Part shown: one piece after another, positions 32,646 to 39,800 of the stretch
Layout of the letters: each line of letters begins with the position of its first letter
Position numbering within the stretch: the stretch's first letter is position 1
Source: Gallionellaceae bacterium
Lineage (GTDB): Bacteria; Pseudomonadota; Gammaproteobacteria; Burkholderiales; Gallionellaceae
Direction: 5' to 3'
Assembly (NCBI GenBank): GCA_019753125.1
Contig: JAIELH010000003.1
Span: 22,087 to 86,086, forward strand
Length of the DNA stretch: 64,000 nucleotides
Notes under the pieces: model-generated
The model's database searches: none
Told to the model about the DNA's origin: nothing
The model's input: only the letters and a program-made list of their open reading frames with translations
Program-made: the position numbers and the translations under genes

Positions 32646-33206
32646 ATGAACATTCAATCCAGCAACGATGTCTTGGCTTATAGTGGCATCACTCACTCAA
32701 CGCAACGACGAGATGGAAAAACGGCTTCGGTAGTCATTGCCGAACCAAAAAAAGGCGCCGATCCGGTGTCGCTATCCAGTGCCGGCATTGCACTTGCTGC
32801 GGACGAAAGCAATATGACACAGACCAGAACTTTCGCTCAGGAAAGACTGATAAGGTCAGCCAGTTCTGACCGCGAAAGCGCTGAAAAGATAGCCCATGAT
32901 ATGGCATATGTACCAAGCACAATATTTTATGACATTAGCGGCCAACGTGGTGTTGGTGACGGTAACGGTGAGTTTGTAAGAAAGCTGTCAACCACAGGGC
33001 AAATCGTAGGTGACGACTATATAAATAACTTCAACAAAGAAGCTTCGGTAATCGACGCGCAGCGGCTCGCAATCTATCAATCTGAGAAGGCAAAGGGAAC
33101 AGACCCCTTGCTGATCCTGGTCAAGATGATTGATTTCACGAACTCACAACCCCAAGACTATCTTGATGCCACTGGTTGGGGGTGGCGTGGTAGTTCACCA
33201 CCATAA
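32646..33206 (+). CDS. Cassette 3 partner protein, 186 aa, unknown
   Basis: Not recognised. AAGGAG precedes the ATG at 32646, which fixes the start. No signal peptide. It contains PVSLSSAGIALAAD (about residues 40-53), the motif shared in form with the partners of cassettes 1 and 4, then a globular C-terminal part. It is 75 bp behind the secreted protein, the closest spacing of the four cassettes, and is followed by the exporter operon. Confidence 0.75.
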   Translation: MNIQSSNDVLAYSGITHSTQRRDGKTASVVIAEPKKGADPVSLSSAGIALAADESNMTQTRTFAQERLIRSASSDRESAEKIAHDMAYVPSTIFYDISGQRGVGDGNGEFVRKLSTTGQIVGDDYINNFNKEASVIDAQRLAIYQSEKAKGTDPLLILVKMIDFTNSQPQDYLDATGWGWRGSSPP

Positions 33207-33279
33207 TTCGCAACGTTTCGTGCATTAAACACGGGTAGTGTTGCAACCAATGACTGCCTGCGATTTATTGAGTAAGTAT

Positions 33280-33298
33280 CCACCGGCAAAGCCGGTGG
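33280..33298 (+). other. Hairpin between cassette 3 and the exporter genes
   Basis: CCACCGGC-AAA-GCCGGTGG, then a second dyad GGCGAATTTCGCC at 33301-33313, with no T-run. Exporter transcription could continue from cassette 3 through these. Confidence 0.6.
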
Positions 33299-33334
33299 CT
33301 GGCGAATTTCGCCAATGAATTATTCGGATTCAAG

Positions 33335-34795
33335 TTGAAAGTAAAAACGGGCGGCATCCTTTCCGGTTTCTTTTTTTTCCTGACCCTGACGGGAGGCTGG
33401 TGTGCCGATGCGATAGCTGCGCCTTCACAGTCGCCGGGTATCGGAGCCGAGGTGCATTTGAGTCTGGACGAGGCAGTGTCGCTTGGAATACGGAACAATC
33501 GTGGCATCCAGTCCGCTTACCTTCAGCGCATCAGCCAGAAGTTCGATTTATACGTCAGTGAGGGGAAATTTTTCCCGAAGCTGACTGTCACGGGCTCTCA
33601 TACGAATAATGCCACCGATGGGGTTAAATCCAGAAACACCGGATTGACAGCAACGGCTACCATGAGCTTGCCGACAGGGGCCGGATTGACGGCATCTTCA
33701 ACGAATACCCGCACTACCGGCAGTTCCGCTTCATCGACCGCTTTGACATTGACGCAACCGCTGCTGCGAAACGGTGGGGTCGATGCCAGTATGGCTTCCG
33801 TACGCACGGCCCGCATCGATGAGCAGGCTAATCTGCTGAATCTCAAGGCGACCCTTTCTCAAACTGTGGTGCAAATCGTTTTCGCTTATCGGGAGTTGCT
33901 GCGGGCGCAGGAGCAGAAAAATATTGCAGTGGCAGCCTTAAAGCGATCGCGCGAGTTGTATGAGGTGAACAAGGCGTTGATTGAAGCGGGGCGAATGGCA
34001 GAGGTTGAAATCATTCAGACGGAAGCTCAGGTGGCGAATCAGGAAGTCGCTCTGGAGGAAGCGAGCAATCAAATCGATGCATCGCGCTTGGCGCTGCTTA
34101 ATCTGCTGGCGCTGGAACCATCAGCCGCAATTGTGGCAAGCGCCTCAGAGGTTGCTACGGTCAAGGCGGTGGGTGTTCAACAGGCGCTGGCGGTCGCGCT
34201 GGAAAAACAGCCGGATTATCTGATCTCGACGCTGGCCATTGAGCGCGCAAAAATCAATCTGGATTTCGCGAAGAATCAGCGGCTGTGGGATGTTTCATTG
34301 ATTGCCGGCCAGACGAGGTCGAGCGGGGGCGGCGCTGCGATGACGCCAACTTCAAACAGTTCGTACGCCGGATTGCAGTTTTCCATACCATTTGGAGACC
34401 GGACGCTGGAGCAGGCGGTTGTGCGCGCTTCGGTGGAATTGAAAAATCAGAATCTGCGCAACCAGGAGGCTCACCAGGTGCTTGAGCAAAGGATACGGGA
34501 TGCGGTACGCAATGTTCAAACACGCTGGCGGCAATTGGAGTTGTCGAAGAAGGCAAGAGAACTGACCGTGTTGAAGCTCAATGCGGAAAATGAGAAATTG
34601 AAGGTGGGGCGTTCGTCGAACTTCCAAATATTGAGCTTCGAGGGCGATTTGCGTAATGCCGAGAATGCACAGCTCAATGCACAGATTGCCTATCTGAATG
34701 CATTAACCGATCTGGATGATAAGATGGGCAAAATACTGGAGGCTTGGCAGATACCCATGGTTGAAACGGCTGATTTGTCGACTTATGAAAATTAA
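33335..34795 (+). CDS. TolC-family outer membrane efflux protein
   Basis: Outer-membrane channel of a tripartite exporter. The 486-aa product begins at a TTG (no in-frame ATG fits) and has a signal peptide ending at AIAA (about residue 30). It shows two repeated helical/beta halves with Gln/Ala/Glu-rich coiled coils (EQKNIAVAALKRSRELYEV and a second copy near residue 390) typical of the OEP fold. The stop overlaps the macA-like start by 11 nt. It is dedicated to the neighbouring MacA-MacB genes. Confidence 0.9.
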   Translation: MKVKTGGILSGFFFFLTLTGGWCADAIAAPSQSPGIGAEVHLSLDEAVSLGIRNNRGIQSAYLQRISQKFDLYVSEGKFFPKLTVTGSHTNNATDGVKSRNTGLTATATMSLPTGAGLTASSTNTRTTGSSASSTALTLTQPLLRNGGVDASMASVRTARIDEQANLLNLKATLSQTVVQIVFAYRELLRAQEQKNIAVAALKRSRELYEVNKALIEAGRMAEVEIIQTEAQVANQEVALEEASNQIDASRLALLNLLALEPSAAIVASASEVATVKAVGVQQALAVALEKQPDYLISTLAIERAKINLDFAKNQRLWDVSLIAGQTRSSGGGAAMTPTSNSSYAGLQFSIPFGDRTLEQAVVRASVELKNQNLRNQEAHQVLEQRIRDAVRNVQTRWRQLELSKKARELTVLKLNAENEKLKVGRSSNFQILSFEGDLRNAENAQLNAQIAYLNALTDLDDKMGKILEAWQIPMVETADLSTYEN

Positions 34796-36206
34796 AATAC
34801 CAAACCTGTTTTCTGGCATGGGCGCTATTCGTTTGTTCGGTATGGGGCGAAGCCGAATATCCTGGATGGTTGTCATCGTTTTGTCGCTTTCTCTCTTGTC
34901 CGGGTTCCTTCTGTTTCGGAATGAATCGCTCGGTGCGCAAGGTGCTGCTGGTCCGAGGGCTACTGGTACTGGTGCGTCAGGGGCAGCGGGTCTCCAGCCG
35001 CTGGGAGCAGTGCTTAATCCGCCGGGCGGAGCTGGTTTCAATACGTCGCTGCCGATACCGCACGAGATTGTTGTTGGAGAACAGGCGCTTCAATCGGTAT
35101 TGTCCGTTGTAGGCACGATTGAGGCTGGCGAGAGCATTAATGTCACAGCGCCTTTCGACGGCGTAGTTCAGGAAAAGCGCGTCAGCTTCAGTAGCATGGT
35201 CGAGCGGGATCAGGTTTTGCTCGTGCTGGACTTGAACGAAATCCGGATGCGCGTTCAGGAGGCCAAGGTTGCCATGCTGAAAACGGCGCAAGCGCTGAAA
35301 GATATGGAGCACTGGAGCAAGAGCCCGGAAGTGTCGCGGGTGTCGCGCAATGCAATGTCGGCCAGGCTCACGCTTGCAGAAACCCAGCGCAAGGCAGCCG
35401 AATCGGAAGCGTTGTTGAAACGCGGCATCATTCCTCGTTCCGAGTACGATGCTTTGCTCGAACAGGTTCGCAACCAGGAAATTCAACTGGCGACGGCCAA
35501 CGACGATTTGACCGGCACGCTGGCGAAGGCCGGTTCGATCAATCTGCAAATCGCCCGCATCGAGGCCGAGAATGCGGCTGCAAAGTATGCCGAGTTGACG
35601 CGGAGCATGGAACAAAGCTCGATCAAGGCGTCGCTGGCCGGCGTGGTGTCGCAGGCATACAACGGTTCGACACCCGCGACGATCGATCCGGGTAGCCGTG
35701 TCACCAAAGGACAGGCGTTGTTCAATATTTCTGCGCTGTCAAAGCTGGGGGTCAGCGCCAGAGTCGACGAGGCGGATGTGACGCAGTTGTCACAGGATCA
35801 GGAGGTGGATATTTCTGTTCCTTCGCAGGATATGCCGCCGATTCGCGGCCGCATCTCCCGCGTTTCCGCTCAGGCATTGCCCAATACCGGAGGCGGTGCA
35901 AGGTCTGCGCAGTATGAAATCAAGGTGGAGATTCCCCAACTGGCGGAAGATGTGGCTCGGCGGGTTCGCGTGGGAATGTCGTGCAGCCTGTCTATCGTGA
36001 AGCACCGCAACCCCCATGCGCTGGTTATTCCTTTGCCTTTTGTCCAGCAGGAGAACGGAGCCCCGTTTGCGTGGGTGAAAGGGGCGGATGGAAATTTGCA
36101 GAAGCGCCCCGTCGAAGTGGGCCGGACGACCGAATCGGGTATCGAGGTATTGAAAGGTTTGCGGACAGGAGAGCTGGTGGTGCGCCCGGATAAACCCGCA
36201 GCCTGA
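34785..36206 (+). CDS. MacA/HlyD-family periplasmic adaptor
   Basis: Membrane-fusion protein linking the ABC pump to TolC. The 473-aa product has an N-terminal membrane anchor (about residues 21-39), a Gly/Ala linker, lipoyl half-motif NVTAPFDGVVQEKRVSFSSM, a long alpha-hairpin (about 160-280), second lipoyl half SIKASLAGVVSQAYNG, then beta-barrel and membrane-proximal domains. Starts inside the TolC gene's last codons; 16 bp precede the ATPase gene. Confidence 0.9.
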   Translation: MKIKIPNLFSGMGAIRLFGMGRSRISWMVVIVLSLSLLSGFLLFRNESLGAQGAAGPRATGTGASGAAGLQPLGAVLNPPGGAGFNTSLPIPHEIVVGEQALQSVLSVVGTIEAGESINVTAPFDGVVQEKRVSFSSMVERDQVLLVLDLNEIRMRVQEAKVAMLKTAQALKDMEHWSKSPEVSRVSRNAMSARLTLAETQRKAAESEALLKRGIIPRSEYDALLEQVRNQEIQLATANDDLTGTLAKAGSINLQIARIEAENAAAKYAELTRSMEQSSIKASLAGVVSQAYNGSTPATIDPGSRVTKGQALFNISALSKLGVSARVDEADVTQLSQDQEVDISVPSQDMPPIRGRISRVSAQALPNTGGGARSAQYEIKVEIPQLAEDVARRVRVGMSCSLSIVKHRNPHALVIPLPFVQQENGAPFAWVKGADGNLQKRPVEVGRTTESGIEVLKGLRTGELVVRPDKPAA

Positions 36207-36222
36207 ACCGACCGAACAAGCC

Positions 36223-36918
36223 ATGCTGGTACTCGATAATGTTTGCAAATCCTATTCGCTGGGGGGGCATGAAGTCCCCGTGCTGACGGCAGTTTCACTG
36301 GAAATAGAGACCGGCGAGATGTGTTCGATCACCGGGCCCTCCGGTTCGGGGAAGACCACCTTGTTGAACATCATGAGTCTGCTGGATACGCCGGGCGCAG
36401 GCCGGATTTTGTATCAGGGGCAGGATATAACCCATGCTCCCGAACCCATGCAGGCCAACATCAGGAATCGTGCGTTCGGTTTTGTTTTTCAGTCGTTCAA
36501 TCTCCTGCCGCGACTTTCTGCGCTGGACAACATCGGGTTGCCATTGCGTTATCGCGGCGTGGGCAAGACCGAACGGCGTCGCATGGCTTATCCATTGCTG
36601 GAAAGGGTAGGCTTGGCCGAACGTGCTGATCATCTGCCCAATGCCTTGTCCGGCGGGCAGAAGCAACGGGTCGCCATTGCACGGGCCTTGATCGGCAACC
36701 CGGAAATTATTTTTGCGGACGAGCCTACGGGTAATCTGGATGCCGACTCGACCAGCAATATCCTGAATCTTCTGGATGAACTGAATCGCGACACCGATGT
36801 GTCGGTGGTTGTGGTGACCCACGATTTGAATATCGGCGCCCGATATCCGAAACAGATTGTAGTGAGCAATGCTGGCGTAACTGTTGGCAAGCGCCATTCC
36901 GATGATGAGCAGGCTTAG
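36223..36918 (+). CDS. MacB-type ABC transporter ATPase subunit
   Basis: The 231-aa LolD/MacB-type ATPase shows Walker [16 protein letters not shown] (about 39-53), Q-loop FVFQSFNLLPRLSA, signature LSGGQKQRVAIARAL, Walker B IIFADEPTGNLD and H-loop VVVTHD. It is split from the permease, unlike E. coli MacB, where both domains are in one chain. The stop overlaps the permease start by 17 nt. Confidence 0.94.
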   Translation: MLVLDNVCKSYSLGGHEVPVLTAVSLEIETGEMCSITGPSGSGKTTLLNIMSLLDTPGAGRILYQGQDITHAPEPMQANIRNRAFGFVFQSFNLLPRLSALDNIGLPLRYRGVGKTERRRMAYPLLERVGLAERADHLPNALSGGQKQRVAIARALIGNPEIIFADEPTGNLDADSTSNILNLLDELNRDTDVSVVVVTHDLNIGARYPKQIVVSNAGVTVGKRHSDDEQA

Positions 36919-38122
36919 GTTCAATGTGCTTGATCGCATGGCCTCAATGAATATCGATCTCGACGAGGCCATTGACAACCTGCGTGGCGTGCGCCATCGC
37001 ACCTTCCTGTCTTTGGTGGGGATTGCAGTTGGCGCCGCATCTGTCGTTGCGCTCATCAATATCGGAGAAAATGCGGCATCGGAATCGGCCCGGCAATTTC
37101 GTTCGATGGGTACGGACATCCTGGTGGTTCAGAATGGGATAGCCATGCAGGGAGCTCGCGCCATGAATCTTGACGATATTCAGTCCATCCCCCGGACAAT
37201 CGGCCCGGAAGCCATTGCCACACCTTTTTCAACGGCCTCCGTCAAGGTCTGGCTACACGGAAAGTCAGCCGATACGACAGCGGTTGGCGTAATGCCCGAG
37301 CTTTCCGAACTGGCCCGATTAAACCCGAGTAGCGGTCGTTTTATTAATGCATTCGACGGTCATGAAACGTTTGCCGTAATCGGGCGAGGGCTGGCCGATT
37401 CGTTGGAGGCGAATTCGGCACCTATCCGCGTCGGTGAAAAAATTCGTATCGACGATTATTTTTTTACCATCGTCGGCATTCTGGATGAGTCGGCCAGAAA
37501 CCCCCTTATTCCCGTAGACTTTAACCAGTCCGTCATGGTTTCCATGAAATCTATTCGACGCGCCCTGGCATCAAATGGTGAAATTTCGGGTGCGCTGGTC
37601 AAGATTCCGGAACATGCCGATCCTGTCGTTGTCGCAGCGCAAGTGATGGATTACCTTAGAGGCAGGGCGAACAATAACGGAATCCAGGTTCAAAGCGCCA
37701 GCCAGCTTCTCGACGGCTTGCGGAAGCAAAGTCGGCTTTTTACCTTGTTGCTTGCCGGTATCGGCGCCATTTCACTCGTGGTAGGAGGAATAGGCATCAT
37801 GAACGTAATGTTGGCCGGGCTCGCAGAGCGGCAGCGGGAAATAGGTGTGCGGATGGCTATTGGGGCGCAGAGACGGGATGTGTTGCGGATGGTTTTGCTT
37901 GAGGCTGCGCTTTTGTCCTTTGTTGGCGGAGGAGCGGGAGCTTTGCTGGGGTTGGTAGTGGCGTACCTTTTTACCGTGATTTCAGGATGGGGATTTTCGA
38001 TTTCTATTTTCTCGTTGCCCACGGGTCTAGCCATGACCCTCCTCGTTGGTTTGTTCTTCGGTATTTATCCGGCGCTTAAAGCATCACAAATGTCGCCCAT
38101 TGAAGCACTCAGAGCGGAATAG
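36902..38122 (+). CDS. MacB-type ABC transporter permease (FtsX family)
   Basis: The 406-aa product has one N-terminal membrane helix, a large periplasmic MacB_PCD domain (about 65-275), and three C-terminal helices (IGAISLVVGGIGIMNVMLAG onward) with the FtsX-type GVRMAIGAQRRDV loop. MacB pumps move substrates from the periplasm through TolC and not from the cytosol. That fits the Sec-exported small proteins of the cassettes as cargo, although this is inference. Confidence 0.92.
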   Translation: MMSRLRFNVLDRMASMNIDLDEAIDNLRGVRHRTFLSLVGIAVGAASVVALINIGENAASESARQFRSMGTDILVVQNGIAMQGARAMNLDDIQSIPRTIGPEAIATPFSTASVKVWLHGKSADTTAVGVMPELSELARLNPSSGRFINAFDGHETFAVIGRGLADSLEANSAPIRVGEKIRIDDYFFTIVGILDESARNPLIPVDFNQSVMVSMKSIRRALASNGEISGALVKIPEHADPVVVAAQVMDYLRGRANNNGIQVQSASQLLDGLRKQSRLFTLLLAGIGAISLVVGGIGIMNVMLAGLAERQREIGVRMAIGAQRRDVLRMVLLEAALLSFVGGGAGALLGLVVAYLFTVISGWGFSISIFSLPTGLAMTLLVGLFFGIYPALKASQMSPIEALRAE

Positions 38123-38148
38123 CATTTCCTGTCAGCCAAGTAACAGCG

Positions 38149-38688
38149 CTAAGCCTGAGTGGAAAGCTTTAGCGCCTCTGCCGAAAGGGTGACTTGGTCT
38201 GTGCTGGTGATAGCGTTGGTGGTTGCGCCGACATGGATGCCGTTTTTCTTGAGGTTCTTCAGCATTTCATCGAGCATCATCTCGATCAGCGTCTTGGCTT
38301 TTTCGGATTTCTTTCCGGGGTTGGCTTTCTCGTCGGCTATCATGGCTTTGGCGCCCGCAAGCAGAGCTAGCGCCCCTTCCTTTGTTCCTTTGTATCTTGC
38401 ACCATTTTGTTCTTCAGGCGACATCTGGTTCATGTAGTTCACGTATGCTTCAGCAAGTTTCGCAACTCCTTGCGGGGTGGCATCCCCAGCTAAATGGCCA
38501 AATGCCGCATACTCTCGCGCATTCAATTTATTAGTTGCATCGGCGATTTGTTTATCCGTATATTTCCCAAAGTTTTTGTTGTGGGGATCGCAGCTATCGG
38601 AGATTTCTGACAAATTCTCAAGATATCTGGAGCCATTGCTGGGAACCAGTGCGCTTGTTAGTTGTGCGGTATTGATGCCATTTACCAT
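38149..38688 (-). CDS. Cassette 4 partner protein, 179 aa, unknown
   Basis: Not recognised. CAGGAG lies ahead of the ATG. No signal peptide. It starts MVNGINTAQL (compare MIGSINTYSF in cassette 2), has a helical centre rich in Lys/Ala/Glu, and ends with QVTLSAEALKLSTQA, the same V-x-L-S-x-x-A/G pattern as the partners of cassettes 1 and 3 but at the C-terminus. Convergent with the permease gene. Confidence 0.75.
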   Translation of the reverse strand: MVNGINTAQLTSALVPSNGSRYLENLSEISDSCDPHNKNFGKYTDKQIADATNKLNAREYAAFGHLAGDATPQGVAKLAEAYVNYMNQMSPEEQNGARYKGTKEGALALLAGAKAMIADEKANPGKKSEKAKTLIEMMLDEMLKNLKKNGIHVGATTNAITSTDQVTLSAEALKLSTQA

Positions 38689-38983
38689 GAATACAGTCTC
38701 CTGTGGTTTTGTTGCTTACAGCGCCAACGGCGCTACGCCTGATTGAAAGTTTTTCGCGCATCTTTCGCAATGATTGTCTGATCTGACACTGCTCGGCGTT
38801 AGCGGATATATCGGCATGGTTTGGTTTTTTTTGAGGTTTCTCATCATTTATTTCGAACATCAACACGCGAAAAAAATGGGTTGCCCAGACTTCTTTCCTC
38901 AGCGGGATATCTCTTTGCACACCATGCTTTGCAACTTGCTGAAACTGCGTCCACCAGGTTTGGCGAACGCGGCTTTGTCGTTT

Positions 38984-39415
38984 TTACTGTATTTTAAACG
39001 TGACCGCTAATGAACAATTTGCAGGATTTGACGATGCAGACGTGATAGTTGCTGTACATGTGGCATAAGTGCCGCCTGTTGATTTTGCAGCAACGGGATA
39101 GAGGCAGGGCGAGGTAGGTGTGGATTGATTAAACGATGCAGCATCAAAATGACATTTCTTGCCGGCAGTATTGCTATAGTCGATATGAAAAGAGGTTACG
39201 TTTCCGAGGCCGGTATTGATATAGGTTTGACTCAGGGATGCACTAATCGGTGCTGGCGCAGGGAACACTGTACCCGCATAGCTCGCACTGCTCGGTGATA
39301 CCGTGGTGGTCGTGTTATTTTCGGCTGTGATGGTTATTTGAGTAGGAGCAGCAAATGCTGCGCCACTTACGAGAAGCAGCAATGTGGCGGGAAGAGCAAT
39401 TTTAATCGATTTCAT
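38984..39415 (-). CDS. Small Sec-secreted protein, family B (cassette 4)
   Basis: Not recognised. The 143-aa product has a textbook signal peptide (cleavage after AFA, residue 22). The mature chain is Thr/Ser/Ala-rich with Cys in KKCHFD, SPCLYP, ATCTATITS and NCSLAV, and ends VTFKIQ. Homologous to the cassette 2 protein over the Cys blocks and the last strand. AGGAG precedes the ATG. The gap of 295 bp to its partner gene (38689-38983) holds nothing I can identify. Confidence 0.85.
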   Translation of the reverse strand: MKSIKIALPATLLLLVSGAAFAAPTQITITAENNTTTTVSPSSASYAGTVFPAPAPISASLSQTYINTGLGNVTSFHIDYSNTAGKKCHFDAASFNQSTPTSPCLYPVAAKSTGGTYATCTATITSASSNPANCSLAVTFKIQ

Positions 39416-39558
39416 TTTTGACTCCTAATTTAAAAGTTTTACCCGGCCAGGCGAAACACCGCTGTCACTTCACAGCCCCGTTTACTTGCCATCTTCGTTA
39501 CAGCGGCTTACAAACATCCTCACCGCACCGGGCGAATTTCGGAGAGTAAGAAGTGTTG
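39416..39558 (-). ncRNA. Structured 5' leader RNA, copy 4 (diverged)
   Basis: Diverged homologue of the three direct copies: closing stem CCCGG (39528-39532) with CCGGG (39442-39446), the CTCTCCGAA and AAACGGGGCTG blocks, and the third hairpin GCTGT-GAAGTG-ACAGC (39461-39476), where A-T of the other copies becomes T-A. The stem is conserved while its sequence changes, which is the best evidence that the RNA fold matters. Confidence 0.75.
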
Positions 39559-39591
39559 GCTATGACCATATCACGCGCTAATAGCCTTGCA

Positions 39592-39611
39592 GCCTATCAA
39601 CTCTGATAGGT
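39592..39611 (-). promoter_or_regulatory. lux box, cassette 4
   Basis: ACCTATCAGAGTTGATAGGC on the minus strand; 6-bp perfect arms CCTATC/GATAGG. TATGGT at 39565-39570 (minus) is a possible -10, with the box centre again about 43 bp before the predicted start. Confidence 0.75.
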
Positions 39612-39800
39612 AGACAGGATTGGAGAAAGATGCCCGTTAGGGTGCTCAGATGTAGTAGCCGCGATCCGATTAGGCGCTTATAAGCCATGGCGCTCTTGCG
39701 TGGCGCTTGATTCCGGATTGGCCCGAAATCTTCCAAAGCAGCTCATCCTGTCCGTTTGGTATCATGGCGGTCTTTCCGGCAACAATTCGGCAGTTTCCTC

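Larger units (their letters stand above)
26067..39800. mobile_element. Quorum-sensing/secretion island between duplicated rep 5' ends
   Basis: About 13.7 kb lies between two direct copies of the first 162 bp of rep. It contains luxI, luxR, four lux-box/leader-RNA/secreted-protein cassettes, and a TolC-MacA-MacB exporter, and nothing housekeeping. No integrase, transposase or tRNA attachment site is visible, so acquisition by homologous recombination with a donor carrying its own rep allele is more likely than by a site-specific integrase. Many of its cassette genes look more AT-rich than the flanking core genes. Confidence 0.75.

Noticed and set aside
33207-33334. A sixth lux box before the exporter operon
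   Set aside because: No 20-bp dyad resembling the other five was found between cassette 3 and tolC; exporter expression may depend on read-through from cassette 3.
38774-39010. 78-codon plus-strand frame with a membrane-like segment
   Set aside because: It lies antisense to the cassette 4 gap and secreted gene and has no ribosome-binding site. The hydrophobic look comes from T-rich DNA.
26067-39800. Island as prophage or ICE
   Set aside because: No integrase, relaxase, capsid, portal or conjugation genes, and no tRNA attachment site.
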